From: Tolypothrix brevis GSE-NOS-MK-07-07A | GTDB lineage: Bacteria; Cyanobacteriota; Cyanobacteriia; Cyanobacteriales; Nostocaceae | Direction: 5' to 3' | NCBI GenBank assembly: GCA_019358985.1 | Contig: JAHHIJ010000020.1 | Span: 1-64,000 of the forward strand | DNA length: 64,000 bases | Shown: one piece after another, positions 36,058-44,763 of the stretch | Numbering within the stretch: position 1 is the stretch's first letter | Layout of the letters: each line of letters opens with the position of its first letter | The notes under the pieces: model-generated | Databases searched by the model: none | What the model was told of the DNA's origin: nothing | What the model saw: the letters and a program-made list of their open reading frames with translations, nothing else | Position numbers and translations under genes: made by a program

Positions 36058-37035
36058 ATGAGCATAGCAGTCAAAGACAGCAAACAACAACTAATGCAAG
36101 CCTTTCAGCAAATTATTTCTGAAAGGAAAAAACTAGAAACTAAAATAGCAACCAAACAAGAAGAAGCAGAAAAAGCAAAAAATAAAGAAACACTCGAAGC
36201 TGCTTCTGTCTACACAGTTGATAGTATTGTTAAAGGTTTAGCTGATTTACAATTAGAGTTTGGCAGCATTGTCAATCAACTATCTGAAAAGTTAGCTACA
36301 CAGAACTCTAAGTTAGATGAACTGAATCGAGCTAGAGAAATTGCTACTCAAAATTTGCAAGAACTTCAGCAAATTAGAATTGTTGCAGATACCTTAGATA
36401 TCTTAACTCAAGAACATCGAGAAAAGTTAAAAACCCTTGAAGAAGATATCAGAAGCAAGCGAGAAACACTAGAAAAAGAAATTGCCCAAAAGCGTAAAGA
36501 ATGGCAAAAAGAACAAACAGAGTATGAAGAAGCGCTACAAGCATACAACGAATCATTAGCCAAACAACGCTCTTTAGAAACAGACGAATATCAATATAAG
36601 TTAGAAACTACTCGCAAGCTTAACACAGACGCTTACGAAGCGATAAAGCGCGATTCAGAAAGAGAAATACAAGAAAACACGCAACATAAAGAAAAAGATT
36701 GGGCAGAACGAGAAAAAATCCTTAAAGAACGTCAACCTTTATTTACAGAATATCAAAAGAAAATTACAGCCTTTCCTAGTGAAATGGAAGAAGCAATTAA
36801 GAAAGCTAGAGAAGAAGCAATTAAAGATACAAGTCAAAAGGCTAAAGTTGAGGCTGATTTGTTTGAAAAAGATTGGGAATCTACTAAACAAAGCTATGAT
36901 GCTAAAGTTCAATCTTTGGAACAAACAATTCAGAAGCAAGTTGAGCAGATAGAGGGTATTTCCGCTCAATTACAAACTGCATTAAAACAAGCACAAGATT
37001 TGGCAATGAGAGCTTTTGACGGTTCGACAAAATAG
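36058..37035 (+). CDS. Coiled-coil-rich protein, paralogue A
   Basis: The 325-residue protein is almost wholly predicted helix, with heptad-like patterns and many Glu, Lys and Gln residues. Segments such as LQLEFGSIVNQLSEKLATQ (about 65-85), ETDEYQYKLETTRKLNTDAY (about 178-197), FPSEMEEAIKKAREEA and QSLEQTIQKQVEQIEGISAQ align with the next gene. It has no signal peptide or membrane segment. The strong AAAGGAG ribosome-binding site suggests good expression. Cyanobacteria have several filament-forming coiled-coil proteins, and a cytoskeletal or scaffold role is a reasonable guess only. Its codon and AT bias is close to its neighbours. Confidence 0.75.
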   Translation: MSIAVKDSKQQLMQAFQQIISERKKLETKIATKQEEAEKAKNKETLEAASVYTVDSIVKGLADLQLEFGSIVNQLSEKLATQNSKLDELNRAREIATQNLQELQQIRIVADTLDILTQEHREKLKTLEEDIRSKRETLEKEIAQKRKEWQKEQTEYEEALQAYNESLAKQRSLETDEYQYKLETTRKLNTDAYEAIKRDSEREIQENTQHKEKDWAEREKILKERQPLFTEYQKKITAFPSEMEEAIKKAREEAIKDTSQKAKVEADLFEKDWESTKQSYDAKVQSLEQTIQKQVEQIEGISAQLQTALKQAQDLAMRAFDGSTK

Positions 37036-37109
37036 TTTCGTTTCCAGGCTCTACGGATGAGAGAATGCCCACCAATACGGTTAAGAAAATTCGATACATC
37101 AAAAACCTT

Positions 37110-37137
37110 GTAGAGACGCGATATATCGCGTCTCTAC
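37110..37137. repeat. GTAGAGACG palindrome (core CGATATATCG)
   Basis: A perfect 28-bp palindrome between the two coiled-coil paralogues. It could form a hairpin in a shared transcript. Confidence 0.88.
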
Positions 37138-37229
37138 ATGCCCTAAATCACCACGAAAAATCCTTAAAATAACCGTATTGGGATGCCCACTATACATGAT
37201 TTTTAGTTTTCAACTAATGGAGGTTTGTT

Positions 37230-38309
37230 ATGTCAGCTAAAAAGCCAAATGAGAAAAATACCAAAGTCGAAATTCTTCAAGCATATGAAGAATTAACAAA
37301 AGAGAAAGCAGCGCTCCAATCACAAATTGACCAAGTACAGAAAGGCAGTCAATCTGCCACACTAGAAAAACCTAAATTGGAAGCAAAAACAGCTATGAAC
37401 CAGTCATCTAACGTTCAGCAAAAGATGAACTCTACTATTGAAAGCTTGACAAAAATTCAGTTAGGTTTTGGTAGTGCTGCAAGTGAATTATCTGAACAAC
37501 TCACCAACCAAGCTTTCAAATTAGCAGAAGTTAGGGAAGATATAGATAAGGAAGTTGAAGAATTAAAACAGTTACATAATTTAGAAGTTTCCGAAGATAT
37601 ATTAGATACGCTTATCAAATCCTATGAAGATAATGCTAAGGCTTATCAAGAGGAGTTTAGCCAGCGTTTTGAAGAGTTATCTCAAGAAACATTAGAGGAA
37701 AGAAATACTTGGGGGAAAGAACAAGAGGAATACAAAGTAACGACAAAAGAACGAAATGAAAACATTCATAAAACTCGTCAAAGAGAAACGGCAGAATATA
37801 AGTATGATTTAGAACTGCAACGCAAATTAGAGGCAGATGAACATGAACAACGGCAGAAAGGTTTATATAAAGAGTTGGAAGAGGTACAACAAGAAATAAA
37901 TAAACAGTGGAGTGAAAAGGAAAAAGAAATTTCTGAACGAGAAAAGCAAATTGAAGAAGCGAAAGCTAAGGTAGAAGTATTTCCTAAAGAAAAAGAAGCG
38001 GCAATTAAGAAAGCGACAGAAGAAGGCAAAGGTATTGCTTATTACCAAGCTAAGATAAAATCAGATTTATACGCTAAAGATGTAGAAGGACAAAAACGTT
38101 TTTACGAACAAAGACTACAATCTTTAGAGCAGACAATATCTAATCAAGATTCTCGAATTCAAAATCTCGCGAAACAACTTGACTCTGCTCTCAAACAAGT
38201 TCAAGATTTGGCAGTTAAAGCTATTGAAGGTTCGGCAAATGTCAATTCATATCAAGCGATAAAAGAAATTGCTCTGGAACAAGCAAAAACTCAAGCGAAA
38301 AATAAGTAA
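37230..38309 (+). CDS. Coiled-coil-rich protein, paralogue B
   Basis: The 359-residue protein is clearly related to paralogue A across the whole length. Shared blocks are IQLGFGSAASELSEQL (about 73-88), ETAEYKYDLELQRKLEADEH (about 185-204), FPKEKEAAIKKATEEG, the K.DLY.KD segment, and QSLEQTISNQDSRIQNLAKQ followed by AL.Q.QDLA.KA.EGS. It has an extra charged N-terminus and a C-terminal tail (EIALEQAKTQAKNK). The GGAGG ribosome-binding site is strong. The pair probably arose by tandem duplication and may form hetero-oligomers. The function is unknown. Confidence 0.75.
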   Translation: MSAKKPNEKNTKVEILQAYEELTKEKAALQSQIDQVQKGSQSATLEKPKLEAKTAMNQSSNVQQKMNSTIESLTKIQLGFGSAASELSEQLTNQAFKLAEVREDIDKEVEELKQLHNLEVSEDILDTLIKSYEDNAKAYQEEFSQRFEELSQETLEERNTWGKEQEEYKVTTKERNENIHKTRQRETAEYKYDLELQRKLEADEHEQRQKGLYKELEEVQQEINKQWSEKEKEISEREKQIEEAKAKVEVFPKEKEAAIKKATEEGKGIAYYQAKIKSDLYAKDVEGQKRFYEQRLQSLEQTISNQDSRIQNLAKQLDSALKQVQDLAVKAIEGSANVNSYQAIKEIALEQAKTQAKNK

Positions 38310-38882
38310 TTTTATAAACTAGTAAAAATCAATTACTAGTTTATAATTTTAATATAGCGCTTCTCGTTTGAATCAAATACAGATTTATCTGCGTTCATCT
38401 GCGGTTCCTTAATTCTTTGATGTATTGCACCCAACTGAGAAGCGCTATAATCTCGTAGTGAGGACTTCAGTACTCAAATGAAAGGACTGAAGTCCTTACT
38501 ACTGGTTTAAAAAAGAAAATAGAGACGCATTTATTTTTACGTCTCTAACCAGAGGAAACCCATTATATTTAAAAGTTAAAAAATAATAAATTACAACATA
38601 AACTTCTCTGCAAGCAATTTGATAGATGTTATTCAAGTTGAATGCAGGCTGAATTATAGTGTTTCATCCAATTTTTTCGGCTGCGGTTTGGTATCGATTT
38701 GCTTGTTAGATAGGCATCTAGTAGCACCATTCTCAGTTTTTATTGGTTTGCCATTATTAGGCACTTTTAGACGAGTCATAACAAGATATCCGATTGTGAA
38801 CTCTCTACAACTTGAGATACAAGTCAGTAAGTTACTGTTCCGGAAAATATAGAAAAAAAAATCGGCTTGGAGCGGAAAAAAA
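38310..38882. other. Intergenic region, no convincing gene
   Basis: It holds a fragment of the CGCAGAT repeat (about 38385-38410), a direct/inverted pair around AGGACTTCAGTAC/AAGGACTGAAGTCC (38460-38500) and a degenerate GTAGAGACG-type palindrome near 38520-38548. A 77-codon plus ORF (38619-38852) lacks a clear ribosome-binding site or a recognisable family. Confidence 0.5.
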
Positions 38883-39200
38883 GATTATGCGTTGTCCAAA
38901 ACCCCTGATTAGACTTAGCAGTGCTACGTCTCTACGTCGAAAAAAAGATTATGCGTTGTCCAAAACCCTTGATTAGACGTAGCAGTGCTACGTCTCTACG
39001 TTTTTTCTTACAAACATATGCGTTGTCCAAAACCCTTGATTAGACGTAGCAGTGCTACGTCTCTACGTCGAAAAAAAGATTATGCGTTGTCCAAAACCCT
39101 TGATTAGACGTAGCAGTGCTACGTCTCTACGTCGAAAAAAAGATTATGCGTTGTCCAAAACCCCTGATTAGACGTAGCAATGCTACGTCTCTACGTCTTT
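38883..39200. repeat. Tandem array of about 64-bp repeats, five copies
   Basis: Units start at 38883, 38947, about 39017, 39078 and 39142. Each contains TATGCGTTGTCCAAAACCC, then GATTAGACGTAGCAGTGCTACGTCTCTACGTC-type palindromic sequence, and in most units a GAAAAAAAGAT linker. The third unit has a different linker (TTTTTTCTTACAAACA). The array ends near the 3' end of hisA. A related single copy is at about 60803-60853. Confidence 0.92.
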
Positions 39201-39218
39201 TCTTGCAAACAGGGGATT

Positions 39219-39992
39219 TCACGCAAAGGCAGAAAAATCGAGATTGGGGGGAATATCTTGAATGCGTCCAGATCCGATCGCTTGTAATGCTTCTTTCAAA
39301 GATATATCGCCAGTATACAACGCCTTGCCGACAATCACACCAGTTACACCTTGAGGTTCCAACGCAAGCAAACTTAACAAATCTGTGACAGAACTAACGC
39401 CACCAGAAGCGATAATCGGTAGAGAAATAGCAGCGGCAAGTTCTCGCAAAGCGTCTAAATTCGGTCCCGACAATGTACCATCACGGTGGATATCTGTGTA
39501 GATAATCGCTGCTGCTCCTAATTCTTGCATTTGTACGGCTAGTTGGGTAGCTAAAACTTCTGAAGTTTCTAACCAACCACGAGTTGCGACTAGTCCGTTA
39601 CGTGCATCAATACCGATAATAATTTGTTCGGGAAATTCTTGGCAGAGTTGTTGTACTAACTCAGGTTGTTCTACAGCGACGGTTCCTAAAATTGCCCGCT
39701 GGACACCTATGTTGAATAATTGTTGCACACTTTGGCGATCGCGCAAACCTCCACCAACTTGAATTGGCACTGATACTCTGGATGCGATCGCTTCAATTGC
39801 CTCTAAATTAACTATTTTACCTGCTTTTGCGCCATCTAAATCAACAACGTGCAGTCTGGTTGCACCCTCATCAACCCACTGTTTGGCAACATCAGCCGGA
39901 TTTTCATTAAAAACTTGCGACTGCGAATAGTCTCCTTGATAAAGTCGCACACAATGACCTTCTAGTAAATCAATCGCGGGAATTACATCCAT
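39219..39992 (-). CDS. hisA: HisA, ProFAR isomerase
   Basis: The 257-residue (beta/alpha)8 enzyme of histidine synthesis (1-(5-phosphoribosyl)-5-[(5-phosphoribosylamino)methylideneamino] imidazole-4-carboxamide isomerase). It begins [20 protein letters not shown] with the catalytic Asp. Phosphate-binding elements are [49 protein letters not shown] (second catalytic Asp) and [10 protein letters not shown]. The ORF is open to 40040, but the extra N-terminus ([13 protein letters not shown]) comes from a tandem intergenic repeat, so ATG 39992 was chosen. Confidence 0.95.
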   Translation of the reverse strand: MDVIPAIDLLEGHCVRLYQGDYSQSQVFNENPADVAKQWVDEGATRLHVVDLDGAKAGKIVNLEAIEAIASRVSVPIQVGGGLRDRQSVQQLFNIGVQRAILGTVAVEQPELVQQLCQEFPEQIIIGIDARNGLVATRGWLETSEVLATQLAVQMQELGAAAIIYTDIHRDGTLSGPNLDALRELAAAISLPIIASGGVSSVTDLLSLLALEPQGVTGVIVGKALYTGDISLKEALQAIGSGRIQDIPPNLDFSAFA

Positions 39993-40088
39993 AATTGTTG
40001 GTTGATAGTTGTTAGTTGTTGGTTGATAGTTGTTGGGCATTGGGCATTGGGCATTGGTAATAATTCTTTTCCTTTTCCCCTCTTAAAT

Positions 40089-40397
40089 TTACCCTTTCCC
40101 CCTCTTCAAATCCCTCGTCCCTTTCATAACAGCTTGCCGAAAACCTAACACAATCAATATATTAGAAAGCGTTAAAAAAACTTCTGCTCCTCCGTGTAAC
40201 CAATCAACATTTGCTAAAGATTTACCATAATGCACTTGGGCATAAATCCCTGCCGGAATCGTGGCTCCAACAAAGACCAAAGTGCCGTAAAATCCATAAA
40301 GTGCCAAACGTGGCATTTGTTCAGAACGTCTAATAAACCACAAAAATCCCAAGTAGGGAAACAGTGATAAGGCAAATAAAGTTTCTTTTGAAATCAT
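40089..40397 (-). CDS. DUF3593 membrane protein
   Basis: The 102-residue protein has two or three hydrophobic segments (LFALSLFPYLGFLWFI at about 6-21; LYGFYGTLVFVGATIPAGIY at about 33-52; VFLTLSNILIVLGF at about 73-86). It matches the DUF3593 family of cyanobacteria and plastids, of unknown function. It follows a DUF2499 gene, its usual partner, by about 120 bp, with a repeat between. The two are probably a small membrane complex. The short C-terminal tail KRGKG runs into G/C-rich repeat sequence. Confidence 0.8.
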   Translation of the reverse strand: MISKETLFALSLFPYLGFLWFIRRSEQMPRLALYGFYGTLVFVGATIPAGIYAQVHYGKSLANVDWLHGGAEVFLTLSNILIVLGFRQAVMKGTRDLKRGKG

Positions 40398-40404
40398 GGT
40401 TTTG

Positions 40405-40499
40405 ACGGTAGAGACGTTCCGGTGGAACGTCTAGATTTAGGTAGAGGTGGAACGTCTTTTTGAACGTCTAGATTTAGGTAGAGGTGGAACGTCTTTACG
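40405..40499. repeat. Degenerate palindromic repeats (AACGTCTAGATTTAGGTAGAGG)
   Basis: It holds a GTAGAGACGTTCC-type palindrome at about 40411-40432 and two copies of a unit containing AACGTCTAGATTTAGGTAG, between the DUF3593 and DUF2499 genes. Confidence 0.7.
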
Positions 40500-40520
40500 G
40501 GAATTTGCAATGTTAATAAA

Positions 40521-40865
40521 TCACAACTTTGATGTCATAGTTTCTTGAGAATCTGTTTCTATAGGCTTTTCCGATTTAGTGGAACGCCAAATTAACACAG
40601 CAGCTGCCCAAAGTGTAAAATTACCAATTAAGGTCATGGCAGCTTGGAGCGTTACCAACCATTCTAAAGATTCGGCATTATCGAAATAATGCCAGGTGCA
40701 AGCACACATGGCGCTAATCAAAGCTGGTAACATAGCAAAAGACAATGTTCCCCAAGTACGGTTGCCAGTAACTTCACCGTAAGTCCAGATTAACCAAATG
40801 GCGGCAATCCACTCAATAACGCTAGAAACATGAATAATCCAGGTAGGAATCGAAAGGACGTGCAT
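40521..40865 (-). CDS. DUF2499 membrane protein
   Basis: The 114-residue protein has three or four membrane segments (about 8-28, 40-58, 72-100). It begins MHVLSIPTWIIHVSSVIEWI and contains SAMCACTWHYFDNAESLEWL, typical of the DUF2499 family conserved in cyanobacteria and chloroplasts. The function is unknown. It is the first gene of the minus-strand group DUF2499-DUF3593-hisA and is divergent from csaB, 42 bp away. Confidence 0.83.
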   Translation of the reverse strand: MHVLSIPTWIIHVSSVIEWIAAIWLIWTYGEVTGNRTWGTLSFAMLPALISAMCACTWHYFDNAESLEWLVTLQAAMTLIGNFTLWAAAVLIWRSTKSEKPIETDSQETMTSKL

Positions 40866-40907
40866 AATTAATTCAAAATTCGCTCATTCAAAATTAAAGA
40901 ATCCAAA

Positions 40908-41954
40908 ATGTCTAAGATGCGGGTGTTGTTGTCAGGGTATTACGGTAAGGGAAACGGTGGTGATGAAGCTTTGTTAGCGACGCTTCTACAAATGCTACCA
41001 GAACATGTCACGCCTGTGGTTCTTTCTGGGAATCCACAAGAGACACGCGATCGCTATTTGGTTGAGTCAAGCGATCGCATGGCACCGTTATCTCTAATTG
41101 AAGCTTTGCGCTCCAGCGATGCTTTCATCTGGGGTGGTGGTAGTTTAATTCAAGATGTCACCAGCAGTATTAGCCCATTTTACTACGGTTCTTTGATGGC
41201 ATTGGCACAAAAAATGAACTTAAAAACTGTTGCTTGGGCACAAGGAATTGGTCCGTTAAACCGTTCTTTAACTCGTTCTATGGCGCGGAACACCTATTCT
41301 CATTGTACTAAAGTTAGTGTACGCGATCGCGCTTCTGCTGCTTTATTATCTGATTGGCAAATACCTTTTATTCTCGCTCCCGATCCGGTTTGGGCATTAG
41401 AAAGTAAGCCTGTACCCGGACTTTGGGATTTACCTGCGCCGAGAGTTGCAGTTACATTGCGATCGCATCCCCAACTCACAGAAAGGCGCCTTGCTAATTT
41501 AACTCGCGCTTTGGTTGATTTCCAAAAAGCTACGCAAACTTTTATTTTACTACTGCCTTTTCAAAGAAGTGAAGATTTAAGCATTGCCGAAGCTATCCAA
41601 CCACATTTAGCAGATGTCAGCAAGATTATGTGTTTGGAAGATCCGCAACTTCTAAAAGGTGTGTATCGTGGTGTAGAAATGGTAATTGGAATGCGTTTGC
41701 ACAGCTTGATTATGGCAGCTAGTGAAGGTTGTCGCTGTTTTGCTCTGAGTTACGATCCCAAAGTTAATCGTTTGATGGAAGATTTAGATATGCCAGGTTG
41801 GGATTTATCTAGTTTACCAGATGATGTCAACTTGATTGGCACAACTTGGATTGAACATTACGCCAATGGAGATGCGTTGTCAACAGAAAAAATTCAGTTT
41901 TTAGTAGATAGAGCGCTTATACATCGTGAAGTGTTGAGTCAAGCACTTGCTTAA
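40908..41954 (+). CDS. csaB: Polysaccharide pyruvyl transferase CsaB
   Basis: The 348-residue protein has GYYGKGNGGDEALL at the N-terminus, IWGGGSLIQDVTSS, WAQGIGPLNR, VSVRDRASAALL and the C-terminal VIGMRLHSLIMAA with AL.YDPKV, all typical of CsaB (PF04230). CsaB adds a ketal-linked pyruvate, from PEP, to a cell-wall polysaccharide, making the ligand for SLH domains. The three SLH porins in the same window are natural clients of such a modification. It starts 42 bp from the divergent DUF2499 gene. Confidence 0.9.
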   Translation: MSKMRVLLSGYYGKGNGGDEALLATLLQMLPEHVTPVVLSGNPQETRDRYLVESSDRMAPLSLIEALRSSDAFIWGGGSLIQDVTSSISPFYYGSLMALAQKMNLKTVAWAQGIGPLNRSLTRSMARNTYSHCTKVSVRDRASAALLSDWQIPFILAPDPVWALESKPVPGLWDLPAPRVAVTLRSHPQLTERRLANLTRALVDFQKATQTFILLLPFQRSEDLSIAEAIQPHLADVSKIMCLEDPQLLKGVYRGVEMVIGMRLHSLIMAASEGCRCFALSYDPKVNRLMEDLDMPGWDLSSLPDDVNLIGTTWIEHYANGDALSTEKIQFLVDRALIHREVLSQALA

Positions 41955-41990
41955 GCCACAATCAAGCATTAGGATAAAAAATTAAGTTTT

Positions 41991-42566
41991 ATGACTTTTG
42001 TCACCCCGAAACGCTTTACTATAACTGAGTATCATCGCTTGATTGAATTGGGATTTTTAACTGAGGACGATCAAGTTGAATTGATCCGGGGAGAATTGAT
42101 GCAAATGGCAGCAAAAGGCACACGTCATTCTGTCTGTAATACTAAGTTATATCAAGAGTTATATGAATTAATTAAAGATAAAGCCGTTGTGCGGGGGCAA
42201 GAGCCTATTATACTCAAGAGTGATAGTGAACCTGAGCCAGATGTTGTTATTGCACGGGGTCAAGCTGATGATTATTTATCGAATCATCCTCTACCGGAAG
42301 ATATTTTATTAGTTATCGAAGTCTCAGATTCGACGCTTAAATATGACCAGAAGACTAAACTAGAACTTTACGCTGAAGCTCAAATTAGCGACTATTGGAT
42401 TATTAACTTGTTAGCTAATCAACTAGAGCGTTACAGTCAACCTTACCAAGATGCTCAGGGTGATTTTGGCTATCGCATTAAGCAGATTTTCCTTAGTCAT
42501 GAGTCGGTAACACTTCCAGGTTTTCCAGATTCATCTTTGAAATTGGTACGAGTATTTCCAGCTTGA
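41991..42566 (+). CDS. Uma2-family putative endonuclease (1)
   Basis: The 191-residue protein has the PD-(D/E)XK-like Uma2 pattern: EDDQVELIRGELMQM, HSVCNTKL, EPEPDVVIARG (Asp), LLVIEVSDSTLKYDQKTKLELYAEAQISDYWIIN (Glu, Lys). This family is hugely expanded in cyanobacteria; most members have no known role. It lies 37 bp after csaB, so read-through is possible, but no functional link is seen. Confidence 0.88.
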   Translation: MTFVTPKRFTITEYHRLIELGFLTEDDQVELIRGELMQMAAKGTRHSVCNTKLYQELYELIKDKAVVRGQEPIILKSDSEPEPDVVIARGQADDYLSNHPLPEDILLVIEVSDSTLKYDQKTKLELYAEAQISDYWIINLLANQLERYSQPYQDAQGDFGYRIKQIFLSHESVTLPGFPDSSLKLVRVFPA

Positions 42567-42666
42567 ATCTTAGCATTTTTAAACGCAGAGTGACGCTAAG
42601 GTAAGCGCAAAGTGACGTAGAGTCTTTATTCCAAATCATGTACTAGACATCTCCAGATTCATACGT

Positions 42667-42716
42667 AAAGACGTTCCGTATTCATAGGTAAAGACGTTCC
42701 GTCGGAACGTCTCTAC
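42667..42716. repeat. Palindromic repeat pair (TTCCG type)
   Basis: A partial copy followed by a fuller palindrome (TAAAGACGTTCCGTCGGAACGTCTCTAC-type, about 42691-42716). The phrases CTAGACATCTCCAGA and GGAGATGTCTA flank it as a wider inverted repeat. Confidence 0.75.
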
Positions 42717-42758
42717 AAGGGTTTTGGGCAACGCATAATTAATTTTTGGAGATGTCTA

Positions 42759-43319
42759 CTAAGTAAATAAACTTGCAACAGGGCAATTGAACCCAGGTAG
42801 GAGTGGTGAACTTAGATTGTCACTGCTGAACAGCGTTGCGACTAACACTAATGTTGCCTGCTCTCGTCGATAAATTTGGATTTGCTGTAACAAGCGATCG
42901 ACTATCCAATATTCTCGCACACCTTGGCTAGCATACAGCTTTAATTTTACTTGCTTATCGCGTCGTTCATTTTCCTGACCAGGAGAAAGAACTTCAACTA
43001 CTAATTCTGGTGCAGCAGTTAAATGTCCTGCATCATCTAACACAGATGCTAACCGTTCTTTACTGATCCAAACTACATCAGGGATGACATTATCTGCATC
43101 GGTAAAAATAATTACAGCGCTTGTTACAGCTTCTCCTAAACCAGTTTGACGTGACCAAAGATTCAACTCTATACAAACACTATCAGCAACCTGTTGATGA
43201 TCCCAGTGTCGTAATGGTGTCACAAATAGTTCTCCGTCTACAATCTCGTAGCGATTGCCGTTATCTGGCAACAACTCCAAATCAGCAGTTGTCCAACGTA
43301 CTTGGTTAGTTTGGCTCAT
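42759..43319 (-). CDS. Uma2-family putative endonuclease (2)
   Basis: The 186-residue protein has the Uma2 fold: NRYEIVDGELFVTPLRHWDHQ, NVIPDVVWIS (Asp), LVVEVLSPGQENERRDKQVKLKLYASQGVREYWIVD (Glu, Lys). It is convergent with the first Uma2 gene and separated from it by repeat DNA. It starts with ATG at 43319. Confidence 0.88.
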   Translation of the reverse strand: MSQTNQVRWTTADLELLPDNGNRYEIVDGELFVTPLRHWDHQQVADSVCIELNLWSRQTGLGEAVTSAVIIFTDADNVIPDVVWISKERLASVLDDAGHLTAAPELVVEVLSPGQENERRDKQVKLKLYASQGVREYWIVDRLLQQIQIYRREQATLVLVATLFSSDNLSSPLLPGFNCPVASLFT

Positions 43320-43452
43320 ACAAGCATCCTTTGAATCATATCTTTTAATGTACCAGCCTCAACGAAAGCGATCGCACCAGCAATTAACTTTGCCGTAGTA
43401 AGCGCTTCAGCGCTTTATCTTTTAGGAAAAGCGCTGAAGCGCTGACTACGAT

Positions 43453-44580
43453 TTATCCCCACAATCTTCTACCAGCTTTCCCATTTAATCTTTGGTGAGT
43501 ATCTTTTAACAAAGCGGGAATATTCAACTTTTCTGGACATTTAGGTAAACAATCACCGCACTCTGTACACTTATTCCCTTTCATTCCACCAAACCAGTGA
43601 CCGGCGTTTTCAAACATTCTGTAGCGATATTGTCCATAATCGCTCATATCGTATGCGATCGCAAGATTCCGCAAACGCAATACTTCCGGTATATTGATAT
43701 TTTCTGGACAAGGTAAACAAGCATAGCATTGACTGCATTTGTCAGTTGTTAAAGCTGTATTTTTATGACTTTCTAAACGCTGAAAAATGGCAATTTCTTC
43801 TGATGTTAATTCACCGTCGAACTTAGCTGCTTGTATCGGTTCTAGCAATTCGTCGGGGTTTGCTGCTCCCACGCTGAGGGTGGTAATATCTAGTTTGCTG
43901 AGTAAAAAACGATAATTTAACTCTAGGGGAGAAAACGGAGAACACAAATCTTTGAGAATTTCCGGTGGGGTGTAAAGTTTTCCTCCCTTATCAGCCGGGG
44001 AAATGATAAAAACACCCATGTCCTTTTGACTAGCTAACTGAATCGCTGGTGCATTCCGTTGGAAAAAATAGTAATAATGCAGATTGACAAATTCAAATAA
44101 ATCTGTATTTATAGCTGCAAGAATTAGATCAAGGGAACCGTGAGTAGAAAAGCCTACGTGTTTGATGCGGCGATCGCACACAGCTTCTTGCACTGCTTGC
44201 ATACAACCGTTTTTGGATTGAACCCAGTCTAAATGCTCACTCGTATTTAAACCATGAATTCCCAGACAATCCACATAATCTAGCTTTAATCGCGTCAGAG
44301 ATTCATCAATATGCCGACGCATGGTGTCAGCATCGGGCGTGGGAGGAATTTTGGTAGTAATATGAAGCTGATTTCTGGGTATTTGTCCCGCAATCAACGC
44401 TGCACCAAGATATTCCTCACTGTTGCCATAGCCTTTGGCAGTTTCTATATGATTAATTCCATTTGCGATCGCTTTTTGGATCGTTAAGAGCGCATTTTCC
44501 TCCGAAGCCAAGTAACGCATTGTCCCCAAGGAAAGCACCGAAAGGCGCAAATTTGTTTTTCCAAAACGCCGATATTGCAT
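43453..44580 (-). CDS. Aldo/keto reductase with C-terminal 4Fe-4S domain
   Basis: The 375-residue protein has an AKR barrel at about 1-270 (MQYRRFGKTNLRLSVLSLGT, NHIETAKGYGNSEEYLG with the catalytic Tyr, ITTKIPPT). A ferredoxin-like segment follows with two cysteine clusters, CSQCYACLPCP (about 280) and CTECGDCLPKCP (about 336). Such fused proteins are thought to couple NAD(P)H-linked carbonyl reduction to iron-sulphur electron transfer. Substrates are unknown. It is followed upstream by the 41-bp repeat array. Confidence 0.9.
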   Translation of the reverse strand: MQYRRFGKTNLRLSVLSLGTMRYLASEENALLTIQKAIANGINHIETAKGYGNSEEYLGAALIAGQIPRNQLHITTKIPPTPDADTMRRHIDESLTRLKLDYVDCLGIHGLNTSEHLDWVQSKNGCMQAVQEAVCDRRIKHVGFSTHGSLDLILAAINTDLFEFVNLHYYYFFQRNAPAIQLASQKDMGVFIISPADKGGKLYTPPEILKDLCSPFSPLELNYRFLLSKLDITTLSVGAANPDELLEPIQAAKFDGELTSEEIAIFQRLESHKNTALTTDKCSQCYACLPCPENINIPEVLRLRNLAIAYDMSDYGQYRYRMFENAGHWFGGMKGNKCTECGDCLPKCPEKLNIPALLKDTHQRLNGKAGRRLWG

Positions 44581-44613
44581 ATTTTAGATCATATCCGGTA
44601 AATTACTTACAAC

Positions 44614-44763
44614 GTAAAGACGTTCCGCCGGAACGTCTCTAGGACGGATTGCTAGTAAAGACGTTCCGCCGGAACGTCTCTAGGACGGATTGCTAGTAAA
44701 GACGTTCCGCCGGAACGTCTCTAGGACGGATTGCCGGCGGAACGTCTCTACGACGGATTGCTA
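44614..44763. repeat. 41-bp tandem repeat array touching a stop codon
   Basis: Units at 44614, 44655 and 44696 (period 41) each hold a palindrome of core TTCCGCCGGAA and end CTCTAGGACGGATTGCTA. A shortened fourth copy ends at 44763, and its final CTA is the complement of the TAG stop of the DUF151 gene. Confidence 0.92.

Noticed and set aside
38619-38852. 77-codon plus ORF upstream of the repeat array
   Set aside because: It has some hydrophobic character but no Shine-Dalgarno sequence and no recognisable family. It is kept only as a remote possibility.
38883-39200. Possible CRISPR array (regularly spaced repeats)
   Set aside because: The units are direct tandem copies with the same sequence throughout; there are no unique spacers and no cas genes. 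The same holds for the arrays at 25706-25957 and 44614-44763.
39116-39388. 90-codon plus ORF starting in the repeat array
   Set aside because: The first third is repeat DNA and the rest is antisense to hisA.
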